Below are positions 35,026-44,483 of a stretch of DNA of 64,000 bases, piece by piece. This DNA is from CAJBVG01 sp943372995 (GTDB lineage: Bacteria > Bacteroidota > Bacteroidia > Sphingobacteriales > Sphingobacteriaceae). The notes under the pieces are model-generated. The model saw only the letters and a program-made list of their open reading frames with translations, was not told the DNA's origin and did not search any database. The stretch lies in assembly GCA_943372995.1 (NCBI GenBank), contig CALSAQ010000004.1, forward strand, positions 62,001 to 126,000, given 5' to 3'. Within the stretch, counting starts at the first letter, position 1. Every line of letters starts with the position of its first letter. The position numbers and the translations under genes are program-made.

Positions 35026-35722
35026 ATTTATTTTCCTTTTTGTGTTTTATTTTATTTCCAGATAAACAAATTACAAACTCTCCCTTTATTGGATTGTCGG
35101 TGAAATGTTGAAGAAGTTCTGTAGCAGTACCTCTAACTGTTTCCTCAAATTTTTTGCTAATCTCTCTAGAGATAGTCATGTAGTGGTCTGTCCCAAAATT
35201 CAGAATAACTTCCTCCAATAGTTTTGTTAAACGGTGTGGAGATTCGTAAAGAATGATTGTATCTTCAATCGTTTTTAGAAACTCCAGTCTTGTTTTTCTT
35301 CCTTTCTTTTGTGGAAGAAAGCCTTCAAAATAAAACTTATCGGAAGGTAAGCCTGAATTTACGAGAGCAGGAACAAAGGCTGTTGGTCCGGGTAAGGTTT
35401 CAATAGCTATATTTTCTTTTACACATTCTCTAACAAGGAGAAAACCAGGGTCAGATATTGCAGGGGTTCCAGCATCGCTAATGAGAGCAATGATTTTACC
35501 ATCATGAAGCATTTTAATTACTTCTTTAAGTGCATGATGCTCGTTATGTTGATGGTGAGAAAGGATTTTCTTTTCGATTTCGAAATGCCTAAGTAGCTGT
35601 ATTGCATTCCTAGTATCTTCGGCAAGTATTAGATCAACCTCCTTTAATATTCGAATAGCCCGAATAGTAATGTCTTCGAGATTTCCTATTGGTGTGGGTA
35701 CAAGGTATAATTTACCACTCAT
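35003..35722 (-). CDS. rsmI: 16S rRNA 2'-O-ribose C1402 methyltransferase
   Basis: The 239-residue protein has the RsmI pattern: KLYLVPTPIGNLEDITIRAIRILKEVDLI, LAEDTRNAIQLL, ISDAGTPAISDPG (SAM-binding), LPGPTAFVPALVNSGLPSDKF and YESPHRL. It methylates cytidine 1402 of 16S rRNA at the decoding site. It is upstream of lnt on the minus strand and overlaps it, so both are likely to be on one transcript. A Lys/Asp-rich tail (KENKYADDDES) extends past the family core. Confidence 0.95.
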   Translation of the reverse strand: MSGKLYLVPTPIGNLEDITIRAIRILKEVDLILAEDTRNAIQLLRHFEIEKKILSHHQHNEHHALKEVIKMLHDGKIIALISDAGTPAISDPGFLLVRECVKENIAIETLPGPTAFVPALVNSGLPSDKFYFEGFLPQKKGRKTRLEFLKTIEDTIILYESPHRLTKLLEEVILNFGTDHYMTISREISKKFEETVRGTATELLQHFTDNPIKGEFVICLSGNKIKHKKENKYADDDES

Positions 35723-35817
35723 ATAGGCGAAAATAGCTCAAATAATAAGGCTTCACAAATCTTATGAATAATTATCCGGTATTATTGCTTAATCAATAGA
35801 ATGAAAGCACATTTTAT

Positions 35818-35825
35818 TATCTTTG
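35818..35825 (+). promoter_or_regulatory. Candidate -7 box (TATCTTTG) for serS
   Basis: TATCTTTG lies 16 bases before the serS ATG and fits TAnnTTTG, with a predicted leader of about 13 bases. No obvious -33 element. Confidence 0.5.
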
Positions 35826-35841
35826 GACAAATTTATAAGTT

Positions 35842-37113
35842 ATGTTATTAGTACCGTTTATCAGAGAGAATCGCGAGCATGTAATTGAGCGTTTACAAAG
35901 AAAGAATTTTAAGAATATTGGCCTAGTGGATACCATTATTGCCTTGGATGAAAAACGCAGATCCTTGCAGAATCAATCAGATACGGTAGCTTCAGAAGCT
36001 AATGCGCTTGCTAAGCAAGTTGGAGAGTTAATGAGAGCAGGCAAAAAAGAAGAAGCAGAAAGTGTAAAAGCTAAATCAGCAGAATATAAAGACCAAATAA
36101 AATCGTTTTCGGATCAATTAACACTTGCCGAAGAAGAGCTTTATCAAGCATTAGTTCAACTTCCCAATTTACCACACGCTTCAGTTCCAGAAGGTATTAC
36201 TCCTGAAGAAAACGAAGTGGTATATGAGTGGGGTACAATACCTACTTTACACGAAGGTGCTAAACCTCATTGGGAACTAACTTCTCAATATGATATTATT
36301 GATTTTGAGCTTGGAGTGAAAATCACAGGTGCTGGTTTCCCTGTATACAAAGGAAAAGGGGCACGTTTACAAAGAGCACTTATTAACTTCTTTTTAGATG
36401 AAGCCATAAAAGCTGGATACATGGAAGTAATGCCTCCTCATGTGGTTAATGCTGATTCTGGTTTTGGAACAGGTCAGTTGCCCGATAAAGAAGGACAAAT
36501 GTATCATATGCAAATAGATGATTTGTACATGATCCCAACCGCAGAGGTTCCTGTTACCAATTTGTACAGAGATGTGATATTAAAAGAAGAAGATTTACCT
36601 GTAAAAAATGTTGCTTATACTCCATGCTTCAGAAGAGAGGCTGGATCTTATGGAGCACATGTTAGAGGATTAAATAGATTACATCAATTTGATAAAATTG
36701 AAATTGTTCAAATTGCTCACCCCGATAAATCATATGAAGTATTGGAAACAATGGTTGCTCATGTGAAATCATTGCTTGAAAAATTAGAAATTCCATACCG
36801 AATATTGAGATTATGTGGTGGTGATATGGGCTTTGGATCTGCACTTACTTACGATTTCGAAACCTATTCTACAGCTCAAGGTCGTTGGTTAGAGGTTAGT
36901 TCTACATCTAATTTTGAAACGTTTCAATCGAACAGAATGAAATGTAGATTTAAAACTAAGGATGGGAAAAACCAATTAGTACATACATTAAACGGAAGTG
37001 CTTTAGCCTTACCTAGAATTGTTGCCACATTATTAGAAAATAATCAAACACCAGATGGAATTAAGATTCCTGAAGTGTTAGTACCTTATACTGGTTTTAG
37101 TACTATAAATTAG
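35842..37113 (+). CDS. serS: Seryl-tRNA synthetase
   Basis: The N-terminal 110 residues are the long antiparallel coiled coil that holds tRNA-Ser (KRRSLQNQSDTVASEANALAKQVGELM). The class II catalytic core has motif 2 (FRREAGSYGAHVRGLNRLHQFDKIE) and motif 3 near the end (LNGSALALPRIVATLLENNQ). It charges tRNA-Ser with serine. Length (423) is standard. The start at 35842 (MLLVPFIRENREHV) agrees with the promoter box just upstream. A heptamer repeat cluster begins at its stop codon. Confidence 0.97.
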   Translation: MLLVPFIRENREHVIERLQRKNFKNIGLVDTIIALDEKRRSLQNQSDTVASEANALAKQVGELMRAGKKEEAESVKAKSAEYKDQIKSFSDQLTLAEEELYQALVQLPNLPHASVPEGITPEENEVVYEWGTIPTLHEGAKPHWELTSQYDIIDFELGVKITGAGFPVYKGKGARLQRALINFFLDEAIKAGYMEVMPPHVVNADSGFGTGQLPDKEGQMYHMQIDDLYMIPTAEVPVTNLYRDVILKEEDLPVKNVAYTPCFRREAGSYGAHVRGLNRLHQFDKIEIVQIAHPDKSYEVLETMVAHVKSLLEKLEIPYRILRLCGGDMGFGSALTYDFETYSTAQGRWLEVSSTSNFETFQSNRMKCRFKTKDGKNQLVHTLNGSALALPRIVATLLENNQTPDGIKIPEVLVPYTGFSTIN

Positions 37114-37173
37114 TAGCTGGTGAATAGTGACTAGTGACTGGAAAAGTACTATTCACCAGTCACTAACTACTAA
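37111..37173. repeat. Heptamer repeat cluster (TAGTGAC) between convergent genes
   Basis: Units close to TAGTGAC run in one direction at 37111-37141 and in the reverse direction at 37149-37172 (CTATTCACCAG, CAGTCACTAACTACTA). The arms can pair over 11-17 bases in more than one register. It includes the serS stop and ends 3 bases before the OstA-like stop. Confidence 0.75.
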
Positions 37174-37175
37174 AA

Positions 37176-38690
37176 TCAGCGTCTATTAATAACCGCTTCC
37201 TTACTTTCAGGTTTGAGTTTAATTCGCCATGTAAAACCTTTGAGTGTAAGCTCTTCTTTTTCTACTTGGTCGAGTGGAGAGAAAGTAGCATCTGGTTTCA
37301 CCAGAAAGTTTACTTTTTGAACCTTATTATCTTTAAAACGAATAATCATATTACTACAATCGGCTCTATTTACTCCAATATATTCTCCTGGCTTTTTCTC
37401 TTCTTTGGCGTAATAAACACTTTGTCCGTTTCCTTCTACATTTAATACTTGTAACTCATTCTGAACAAAATTACCAACCATATTTTTGCCTCTTATTTGG
37501 TCGAATTTTGTAGTGTCGAGCGAATCAACCATTACTAGAAAGGAGTTATTGTATAGATTCATTTTATCTAAATCACCATTCTTTAATTGTAAAGTGATGA
37601 AATCGGCAGTCATTTGTGCATTTTGAGACCAAATGGTAGGGTTGCGGTAACAACTCATGGTAGAGTCTTTGTAAGTATATACCATCGAGTCGCATCTTGC
37701 TTGTAAATCTGATTTAAAAGCTCGTACATCGTGGTAAGCGATAAGTGTTCTATAGGTCATTGTTTTGTCCATAAAACTTCTTAAGGTATCTGCTGATAAA
37801 AAGAGAGAATCATTATCTACTAATACAATAACATAAGCCTTATCGGTAACAATCGACGATTCTGTTTTTTTATTATAGTTTGCTTTGTTTCCTTTAAGTA
37901 TAATTTTTTGAGCTGTATCAACAAAAGTGATATTCTTATTTGCTCTTCCTATACCTTTGGTCCTATCATAGTATAAAAAATCTCCAGACAATGTTTGTGA
38001 ACCGCTTTTATAATATGGGTTTTTGTTGAATTGTGCTATATCGGTAATTGTGTTGTAGGTTCCAGATTCTGCATATAATAAATCCTCTTCAGAAGTGATT
38101 GTTGTGGGACCTAAGAATGTAGCTATCCTGGTTTTTGAATTATATTTTAAAGTATCGGATTTTAGTAAGTACTTAGGGTTCGTGAGCACAACATCTTTTT
38201 TGAAATAGGCATCAGAAGTATTAGCATAATAGTACCCTAATTTACTTGTCAACACATTCTCATCATTAGTTATTTTACCTCCTTGAGTATAGGTAGCAAT
38301 TCTATTTTTTGTATCATAATTCAATACACTTGTGGTTAGAACCATTTCGTTATGAATTACTCTTACATTTTTATTGAATTTTGCGATTTTGGTATTTCCG
38401 TCGTAATTGAGGAAATCTCCAAAAAGCTGTAATGAGTCTCCCTGTACTATTCTAACCTTCCCATAGGCATCAACTGAATTTCTAACATCATACAAAAGAG
38501 CCGAATCGCAATAGAAATATACATTGTCTTGTTTGAACTGGCAATTCCCTTTTAGTTTTTTAATTTGTTCATCGCCTAGCTTAATAAATTCAAATAGGTC
38601 AGCATTCAATACTTCAACACGACTTGTTTTTTGTGAGAACCCAATGAAGGGTATAAAAAAAATGATTAGTAATAGTCGTATTGTTTTCAT
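37176..38690 (-). CDS. OstA/LptA-like periplasmic protein
   Basis: From the ATG at 38690 a signal peptide (MKTIRLLLIIFFIPFIGFSQ) precedes an OstA/LptA-like region. Repeated strands of the type GNCQFKQDNVYFYCDSALLYD and AKFNKNVRVIHNEMVLTTSVLNYDTK describe the beta-jellyroll that carries lipopolysaccharide in LptA and LptD. At 504 residues it is longer than LptA and lacks an obvious outer-membrane barrel, so it is best called OstA-like. It probably takes part in LPS transport. A frame from 38732 exists, but a -7 box at 38697-38704 lies between the two starts and supports 38690. It is divergent from tilS. Confidence 0.85.
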   Translation of the reverse strand: MKTIRLLLIIFFIPFIGFSQKTSRVEVLNADLFEFIKLGDEQIKKLKGNCQFKQDNVYFYCDSALLYDVRNSVDAYGKVRIVQGDSLQLFGDFLNYDGNTKIAKFNKNVRVIHNEMVLTTSVLNYDTKNRIATYTQGGKITNDENVLTSKLGYYYANTSDAYFKKDVVLTNPKYLLKSDTLKYNSKTRIATFLGPTTITSEEDLLYAESGTYNTITDIAQFNKNPYYKSGSQTLSGDFLYYDRTKGIGRANKNITFVDTAQKIILKGNKANYNKKTESSIVTDKAYVIVLVDNDSLFLSADTLRSFMDKTMTYRTLIAYHDVRAFKSDLQARCDSMVYTYKDSTMSCYRNPTIWSQNAQMTADFITLQLKNGDLDKMNLYNNSFLVMVDSLDTTKFDQIRGKNMVGNFVQNELQVLNVEGNGQSVYYAKEEKKPGEYIGVNRADCSNMIIRFKDNKVQKVNFLVKPDATFSPLDQVEKEELTLKGFTWRIKLKPESKEAVINRR

Positions 38691-38696
38691 GAATGG

Positions 38697-38704
38697 CAAA
38701 AATA
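38697..38704 (-). promoter_or_regulatory. -7 box (TATTTTTG) of the OstA-like gene; decides the start
   Basis: Minus-strand TATTTTTG ends 7 bases before the ATG at 38690, so the transcript would have a leader of only about 3 bases. It lies downstream of the alternative start at 38732 and so excludes it if real. Confidence 0.5.
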
Positions 38705-38747
38705 CTCGATTTAATTTATCTAAAGAACGCATTTCGGGGATTTTAGA

Positions 38748-38755
38748 TACTTTTG
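38748..38755 (+). promoter_or_regulatory. -7 box (TACTTTTG) of tilS; decides the start
   Basis: TACTTTTG ends 7 bases before the ATG at 38762. Transcription would begin near 38759, leaving a leader of about 3 bases. The TTG at 38753 lies inside the box, which argues against it as the start. Confidence 0.5.
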
Positions 38756-38761
38756 TATAAA

Positions 38762-40081
38762 ATGTTAGTTAAACTTAAGGAACATATACTTAAAAAAAGC
38801 CTATTCAGCGAATCAGATAGGCTGTTGCTGGCCGTTAGCGGGGGTATAGATTCTATGGTTATGCTGCATCTTTTCCAACAATTACCCTATTCTTTTGAAG
38901 TAGCCCATATGAATTTTGGTTTAAGGAACGAAGAGTCGGATGCCGACGAGCAATTCTTAGTAGACTACTGTGAAAAAAATAAGATAAGGTTGCATTGTAA
39001 AAAAGTAGAGACTCTAGATCATTCAAAATCGGCCAGAATATCAATACAGATGGCTGCAAGAGAGTTAAGATATCAATGGTTCGATGAATTAAAGTTGAAG
39101 TTTGGATTTAAGCATTTGATTACCGCTCACCATAGCGACGATTCTATTGAAACTATATTTATAAATATAATTAGAGGAACAGGATTAAGAGGGCTAAGAG
39201 GGATCGTAAATAATGAACAAGCAATAAGACCATTGTTGATTTTCAATAGAGACGATATTGAGAAGTATGTACAAAACTATAATATATTATGGAGAGAGGA
39301 TTCGTCGAATGCTACTACTAAATATTTAAGGAATAAACTAAGACATACGATTCTACCTCAGTTTGACGAACTGAATAATAGTTGGAGATTGGGTTTTATG
39401 CAATTAGCAGAAGATGTAAGTACTTCTGAAAAGATACTCGATGACTTTTATCAGAAACATAAAAATGAAATTTTCGTAGATAACAAGATATGGTTAGATA
39501 AGCTCGAAAAATCTAAGCACTCAGCATATATAATTAGGAGACTGCTTTCTGATTTTAATTTTAGTCATGCTACAATTGATGATATTATTGAGAATCTTGA
39601 TATTCAGAAAGGTAAAGAATATGAATCATGGAGTCATAGATTAATTAGGGAAATTGATTTTTTTGATGTAATAGAAAAAAGCGAACAACAACCTGGGGAT
39701 GACTTTCGTTATGTGTTAAATACTGATCAAAGATTATATATTAATGAAAAAATATATGATTTATCGATAGAAAATAAGTTAGATATTGATTTGCAATTTA
39801 TAAAAGGTGATGCCTATTTAGATTACAACAAACTTGATTTTCCGTTGTTACTAAGGAAATGGCAAGCTGGCGATTGGTTTGTTCCACTAGGGATGAAGGG
39901 AAGAAAGAAGTTAAGCGATTATTTTGTCGATGAAAAATTTACAATTCAAGAAAAAGAAAATACCTTTGTATTAGTATCATCTGAGAATATTGTATGTATC
40001 TTAGGCCATCGTACAGATGAAAGATATAGAGTCGGCGATAATACAAAAATTATATATCACATAAACAGACAGCATGGCTAA
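38762..40081 (+). CDS. tilS: tRNA(Ile)-lysidine synthase
   Basis: The PP-loop SGGIDS is at residues 26-31 (RLLLAVSGGIDSMVMLHLF), followed by AHMNFGLRNEESDADEQF and the TilS block TAHHSDDSIETIFINIIRGTGLRGLRG. The C-terminal domain has LRKWQAGDWFVPLGMKGRKKLSDYFVDEKF. It changes C34 of the CAU tRNA-Ile to lysidine so that it reads AUA. Length is 440, normal. Its stop overlaps the next gene by 8 bases. Confidence 0.95.
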   Translation: MLVKLKEHILKKSLFSESDRLLLAVSGGIDSMVMLHLFQQLPYSFEVAHMNFGLRNEESDADEQFLVDYCEKNKIRLHCKKVETLDHSKSARISIQMAARELRYQWFDELKLKFGFKHLITAHHSDDSIETIFINIIRGTGLRGLRGIVNNEQAIRPLLIFNRDDIEKYVQNYNILWREDSSNATTKYLRNKLRHTILPQFDELNNSWRLGFMQLAEDVSTSEKILDDFYQKHKNEIFVDNKIWLDKLEKSKHSAYIIRRLLSDFNFSHATIDDIIENLDIQKGKEYESWSHRLIREIDFFDVIEKSEQQPGDDFRYVLNTDQRLYINEKIYDLSIENKLDIDLQFIKGDAYLDYNKLDFPLLLRKWQAGDWFVPLGMKGRKKLSDYFVDEKFTIQEKENTFVLVSSENIVCILGHRTDERYRVGDNTKIIYHINRQHG

Positions 40082-40562
40082 GCATGTATTATTTCAAGAG
40101 CGTCAGACATTGGGGAACATCAAGTTCTGGACCACTCGACGTTTCGTGCTTGCACTTTTCTGTTTTGTGGCCTATTTTATTTCTGAGGAAAGGAATAGAG
40201 ATCAGGAAGCGGATTTGTTTTTAGTAGTTGGCTCTGGTATATTATTTATATCTATTTTATTTATTTTTCTTACCCATTACAGAACTGTTATAGAGAATGG
40301 AAGTTTAATTTTAACAGGTATATATAATACTAAAAAAGTGAAGATTGATTTAAATAGTATTGTCAGTTCTGAAATTACTAGATACAGTCCATTTGTTGTA
40401 AACAATCCAGTATATAATTTACATAAAAAAGGAACCATTCGTTTTTATGCATATGGAAAATATGCTGTAAAAATTACCGATAAAGATGGGTTGATCTATT
40501 TAATTGGCTCACAAGATCCAATTGAACTGGATGCCGTGATAAAGTCGGTTATTAATAAATAA
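40074..40562 (+). CDS. Membrane protein with a PH-like C-terminal domain, unknown function
   Basis: This 162-residue protein has two membrane helices (about residues 24-40 and 46-66: RRFVLALFCFVAYFI and LVVGSGILFISILFIFL) and a C-terminal soluble part. The latter, HYRTVIENGSLILTGIYNTKKVKIDLNSIVSSEI, resembles bacterial PH-like domains, with strands continuing to SQDPIELDAVIKSVINK. I do not recognise a specific family. It overlaps tilS by 8 bases, so both are on one transcript, and a hairpin follows its stop. The function is unknown. Confidence 0.6.
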   Translation: MAKHVLFQERQTLGNIKFWTTRRFVLALFCFVAYFISEERNRDQEADLFLVVGSGILFISILFIFLTHYRTVIENGSLILTGIYNTKKVKIDLNSIVSSEITRYSPFVVNNPVYNLHKKGTIRFYAYGKYAVKITDKDGLIYLIGSQDPIELDAVIKSVINK

Positions 40563-40596
40563 TTTTCAGTTTACGAGAATTCGTAAACTGAAAATT
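40561..40596. terminator. Perfect hairpin between convergent genes (weak terminator)
   Basis: AATTTTCAGTTTACGA pairs perfectly with TCGTAAACTGAAAATT around the loop GAAT. It starts at the last bases of the hypothetical gene's stop codon. Only the arm ends give short A/T tracts, so stopping may be partial in both directions. Confidence 0.6.
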
Positions 40597-40606
40597 ATAT
40601 GGAGTA

Positions 40607-41569
40607 TTATTTCTTAAGACCTATTTCTCTCAAACGTTCATCTAAATACTGCCCTGCAGTATAATCATCGTAAGCTTTTGGGTGAGTATCATCTATACAT
40701 GATTCTAAGCAAGCTAAACTCATTTCAGAGCGAGGATGTAAGAAGAATGGCACCGAATACCTAGAGGTTCCCATTAATTCACGAGGTGGATTTACAACTC
40801 GGTGAGTTGTCGATTTTAATTTATTATTAGTAAGACGTTGAAGCATATCGCCAACATTTACAACAATGTCGTCTACATCTGCTTTAATTGGATACCATTC
40901 ACCTTCTCTTGTTAATACTTCTAAGCCATCTGCACTAGCACCAATTAGAAGAGTAATAAGGTTGATGTCTTCATGAGCACCAGCACGAACAGCATCTGGA
41001 GCTAAGCTATCAGGGTCTGTTATTGGGAAGTAGTGTATGCCTCTTAGGATACTGTTTCCATTTTTAATTTTAGCATCGAAATAGGTTTCTTCTAAACCTA
41101 AGTATACTGCAATTGCTCTTAATATATGGGTTCCAGCAAATTCTAATTTTTTAAATACTTCTTTTGTAATTTCGTTAAATCGAGGTAGTTCATCAACGAG
41201 AATATTGTCGGGGTATTCTTCTTTCGACATTACTTCGCCCTCAACAAATTGACCAACTTGCCAAAATTCTTTCAAGTCAGGAGTGGTAGAATCTTTTGCT
41301 TTCTCTCTCCCTTTGCTCGTATAACCACGTTGACCAGCAAGTTCAACAATTTCATATTTTCTTTTGATTTCTTCACTTAAATCAAAAAGCTTTTTTACTT
41401 CAACATACAATTCAGCCATAAGCTCTTTACTCATGCCGTGATTTGCTATAGTCACAAAACCAGTTTCATTAAATGCTTTTCCAATGCCATCTGAGAAAGC
41501 TTTTCTTTGATTCGCATTGCCTTGGATATAGTCATTTAAATCCAAGCGAGGAATGTTTACAGTTGCCAT
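40607..41569 (-). CDS. Isopenicillin N synthase-like 2-oxoglutarate/Fe(II) oxygenase
   Basis: The N-terminal DIOX_N part (IPRLDLNDYIQGNANQRKAFSDGIGKAFNETGFVTIANHG) is followed by the double-stranded beta-helix of the 2OG-Fe(II) family. Iron ligands are H199 and D201 (AHED) and H256 (THRVVNPP); R-x-S (RYS near residue 272) would bind the carboxylate of 2-oxoglutarate. The length (320) and layout fit isopenicillin N synthase-like enzymes, a large family with many roles. No beta-lactam genes are nearby, so an antibiotic role is not implied. Substrate unknown. Confidence 0.88.
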   Translation of the reverse strand: MATVNIPRLDLNDYIQGNANQRKAFSDGIGKAFNETGFVTIANHGMSKELMAELYVEVKKLFDLSEEIKRKYEIVELAGQRGYTSKGREKAKDSTTPDLKEFWQVGQFVEGEVMSKEEYPDNILVDELPRFNEITKEVFKKLEFAGTHILRAIAVYLGLEETYFDAKIKNGNSILRGIHYFPITDPDSLAPDAVRAGAHEDINLITLLIGASADGLEVLTREGEWYPIKADVDDIVVNVGDMLQRLTNNKLKSTTHRVVNPPRELMGTSRYSVPFFLHPRSEMSLACLESCIDDTHPKAYDDYTAGQYLDERLREIGLKK

Positions 41570-41678
41570 AATTTGTTGTTTAAAGATGCAAATTACTAAA
41601 ATGTGTTTGATTTTATATCCTTACTATTAAAAATATAAATTTAATTAAAACATGCTATGTGGCTTTAAATCTCAATAT

Positions 41679-44321
41679 TTATTCATCTTCATCTGGTTTT
41701 TCCTGTAGCTTTTCCTTTAATTTTTGCAAACTAGTTTTTGGTTTCTTACTTGTACTATCGGCTTTTACTGAGGGTGTAGAGACTTTCTGTTTAGGCTGTG
41801 GGATGTCCTTTTCCCAATCTGCCGACTCTTCTTTTATAGTTTCTTTGAACTCTTTTTCTTTTTTAAACCAAGAACCAAATTCATCCTTTAATACTTTTTT
41901 TATCTCAACTCTTTCTTGTTTAAAATCTTCAGCTATCTTTTTTCTAATTTCTTTTTTGTCTAATGAGAATTGTGGATTAGTAGCTTGCCCATACATTCTA
42001 ATATACAGTTTTGTATTTCCAGATCCATCTGGTTCTATTTCTCCAAATCGTTCATCCCCCAATCTTTTCGATTTCCTTTTAATGAAATCCGACAATAACA
42101 TTTGCAAGTGATAATCGATGTTATTATCAAAATTGTGAGTGCCGGATAACCTAAGGTTTAGAGCATTAGATTTAATTTCCATATCTGGAATAAAGATGGT
42201 TCTATTTTTTATTTCGATTGTATTTTCTAGGTTGGAGAATTTTAAATTTTTCAATTCATTTACATCTATATATTTCCCCAATGCTAACATTGGTTCAAAA
42301 TTTAATAGCTCCCCATTCTCTATGAGTATATTTCCTTTTGCATAAAAATCATCCAGAATTGTATTTAGATTTTCATCCCAAATCATATTTATTTTCATAC
42401 TAGATGAAATTCTTCCTCTAATATTTTTGTCTGTTAATATCTCAATTCCAAAATTATTGAATTCTCTAAATAAATTGCTTACATCAACCTTGTTTAAGGT
42501 TAGGTCGATATCCATTGGCATTTTATTTTTTTGTTTCGTATTGAAGTTTAGTTTTGCAAACACTAAACCCTTCTGCGAGTTAAATACTAAATAATCAGTA
42601 TTTATGATTTGATCTTTTATAAGCAGAGCTCCCTCCACATTTAATGCTTGGAATGGCGAAAATTGAACCTCCTTCACTTTAAGTGTTATGTTCGAAGTTA
42701 AACGAGGATTTATTTTTAATCGGTACGGTTCTTCCTCTGTACCATTCGCTGATGAACCTAATAGTTCCTTTAAATCAATCTTATTAGACAAAAGTGTGGC
42801 ATCCATTTCTAAATCTTCATTCTCTGTTAGAAGAAATGAAAATAGATTTCTAAAAAAACCTTTTATCGTAAAGTCAGAATTCCCTATGTTAAAAGTCATT
42901 TCGTTAATTCTCAAATCAGATTTTTGAAAATTATAAACACCATTAATGTTTTCTATCGGTAATCCATATTCACCAGTTGTTAGGTTTGTGTTTGATAAGC
43001 TAATTCTTCCTTCGCTTTCAATATGTTTTATGGTATTATCTTTTTTTAGATCTTCTACTCTTGCTTTTAATTTTAAATTAATATCTATTTCTCCACTTTT
43101 GAAGTTTATTTTTTGAATTGGCCATAACTTTTGAAGCTCAACAAGTGATTGTTTTGTTTCAATTGATAAATCGATATAAGGATTGTTTAGTTGTGTAATA
43201 ACTATTGATCCTTTTATGGGTCTATTTTGATACTTGGCAACAAATGATTTGATGTTTAATATGTCGTCGTTGGTATTGGTAGTAGCGCTATTGGTGTATT
43301 GAAGATCGAATGTTAATTCTTTTATTTCTTGATTTTTTACATTTTCGTTGTTGATAATAACAGTTGCGTTTTGAAAACCTAAATTTACCGTAACTAGTGG
43401 GGTAGTGTTTTCTTCTAAACTTCCCAAAAGCTTAAGATCAAAAAACATATTTCCGTTGCTTTTATAGTCTTTAAGTTGTGAGATATACTTTTGAGGTAGT
43501 AAGCTAATAAAAGATTGAATATCTAAATCACGTCCGGATGCTAATAGGTTAATATTTTTCACCGAATTAGAATAGGTAATATTACCATCTAATTGTAAAA
43601 TCATTTTCCCAATAGTGATACTAGTCTCTTCAAATTTATAATTTGAATTTTTTAAATCCACAAAGAAATTAGTATTTAAAGTTAGGGTTTTGTTTTTCAA
43701 GTATGACGTATTCTCAATATTTATAGCATGTATATTTATATCGGCTATAAGTTTTAAGTCAAACGCATCTGAATTGAAATTTCCTATTGCTTTAAGCTGA
43801 TCAACATCGGTTCTATATACATGTTTAAGTTGTTCATCTATATGTAAAATGGAGGTGTTGATTAAGATGATTTCGTCGATATTAAGCTTAAAGTCCGAAT
43901 CTGATGATTCTGTTTTTGAAGGTTTAAGGATGTTGAAATTGGCTATACCATCTTTATTTATTTTTGATGTCCATATACCATTTTTTATATATAGCTTCTT
44001 TACATGGTAGTTCCCATTGTATATATCCCAAATATTAAAGAAAAGAGAAATTTCTTCGGCACTCAGCAAAACATTATCATGTGCCTCGTATGAGTCGTAA
44101 ATAAGTACATCTGGGAAGCTTAAACTGATAAATGGGAAGTGTTGAAAGTAGCTAAGTTCGATCTTCCCAACTTTTATTGGTGTATTTACTTGTTCGTTTA
44201 ATTGTTGTAACGCTGCTGTTTTTATCTCCTTCTCATAAATGAACACAAGGATAATCCCTTGTATAACAAGCAATAAAAGTATGGCAATGGCCCAAAGGAG
44301 CACTTTTTTTATTATTCTCAT
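41679..44321 (-). CDS. AsmA-like large envelope protein
   Basis: This 880-residue protein has one N-terminal membrane helix (about residues 8-30) and a long beta-rich periplasmic body. The AsmA start VNTPIKVGKIELSYFQHFPFISLSFPDVLIYDS is clear, as is the C-terminal AsmA_2-type segment (SNALNLRLSGTHNFDNNIDYHLQMLLSDFIKRKS). A highly charged, Lys/Glu-rich tail ends the protein. AsmA-like proteins are proposed to carry phospholipids between the membranes through a groove. The gene is alone on the minus strand. A divergent tRNA promoter begins about 60 bases from its start. Confidence 0.88.
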   Translation of the reverse strand: MRIIKKVLLWAIAILLLLVIQGIILVFIYEKEIKTAALQQLNEQVNTPIKVGKIELSYFQHFPFISLSFPDVLIYDSYEAHDNVLLSAEEISLFFNIWDIYNGNYHVKKLYIKNGIWTSKINKDGIANFNILKPSKTESSDSDFKLNIDEIILINTSILHIDEQLKHVYRTDVDQLKAIGNFNSDAFDLKLIADINIHAINIENTSYLKNKTLTLNTNFFVDLKNSNYKFEETSITIGKMILQLDGNITYSNSVKNINLLASGRDLDIQSFISLLPQKYISQLKDYKSNGNMFFDLKLLGSLEENTTPLVTVNLGFQNATVIINNENVKNQEIKELTFDLQYTNSATTNTNDDILNIKSFVAKYQNRPIKGSIVITQLNNPYIDLSIETKQSLVELQKLWPIQKINFKSGEIDINLKLKARVEDLKKDNTIKHIESEGRISLSNTNLTTGEYGLPIENINGVYNFQKSDLRINEMTFNIGNSDFTIKGFFRNLFSFLLTENEDLEMDATLLSNKIDLKELLGSSANGTEEEPYRLKINPRLTSNITLKVKEVQFSPFQALNVEGALLIKDQIINTDYLVFNSQKGLVFAKLNFNTKQKNKMPMDIDLTLNKVDVSNLFREFNNFGIEILTDKNIRGRISSSMKINMIWDENLNTILDDFYAKGNILIENGELLNFEPMLALGKYIDVNELKNLKFSNLENTIEIKNRTIFIPDMEIKSNALNLRLSGTHNFDNNIDYHLQMLLSDFIKRKSKRLGDERFGEIEPDGSGNTKLYIRMYGQATNPQFSLDKKEIRKKIAEDFKQERVEIKKVLKDEFGSWFKKEKEFKETIKEESADWEKDIPQPKQKVSTPSVKADSTSKKPKTSLQKLKEKLQEKPDEDE

Positions 44322-44384
44322 TTATGTATTGATAGATAAAAATACAATCAAACATACTTAAACTCCGTTTTTTTGAAAATATTT

Positions 44385-44414
44385 TTTGGAATAATTAAAA
44401 GAGTTCTATATTTG
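44385..44414 (+). promoter_or_regulatory. Promoter of the tRNA-Val array: TTTG-N18-TATATTTG
   Basis: TTTG at 44385-44388 and TATATTTG at 44407-44414 are separated by 18 bases, close to the Bacteroidota consensus for both boxes. Transcription would start near 44418, right before the first, decayed tRNA copy. This suggests the ancestral tRNA gene began near 44424. Confidence 0.65.
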
Positions 44415-44426
44415 CAGTCCCAAATA

Positions 44427-44475
44427 AGGGCTCAGCTGGTTCAAACATCCCGATTATATCAGGAATAGTCACTGA
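44427..44475 (+). pseudogene. Decayed tRNA-Val copy A
   Basis: GCTCAGCTGGTTCA and the CATCCCGATTATATC segment match the tRNA-Val D-arm and anticodon arm of the later copies, but the 5' acceptor strand and the T-arm are lost. The anticodon stem has a mismatch (CCCG against CAGG) and the loop reads ATTATAT. It cannot fold as a tRNA. Confidence 0.65.
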
Positions 44476-44483
44476 ATAAAAAA

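Noticed and set aside
40607..41569. Beta-lactam biosynthesis by the isopenicillin N synthase-like protein
   Set aside because: The family is broad, and no ACV synthetase or other pathway gene is nearby.
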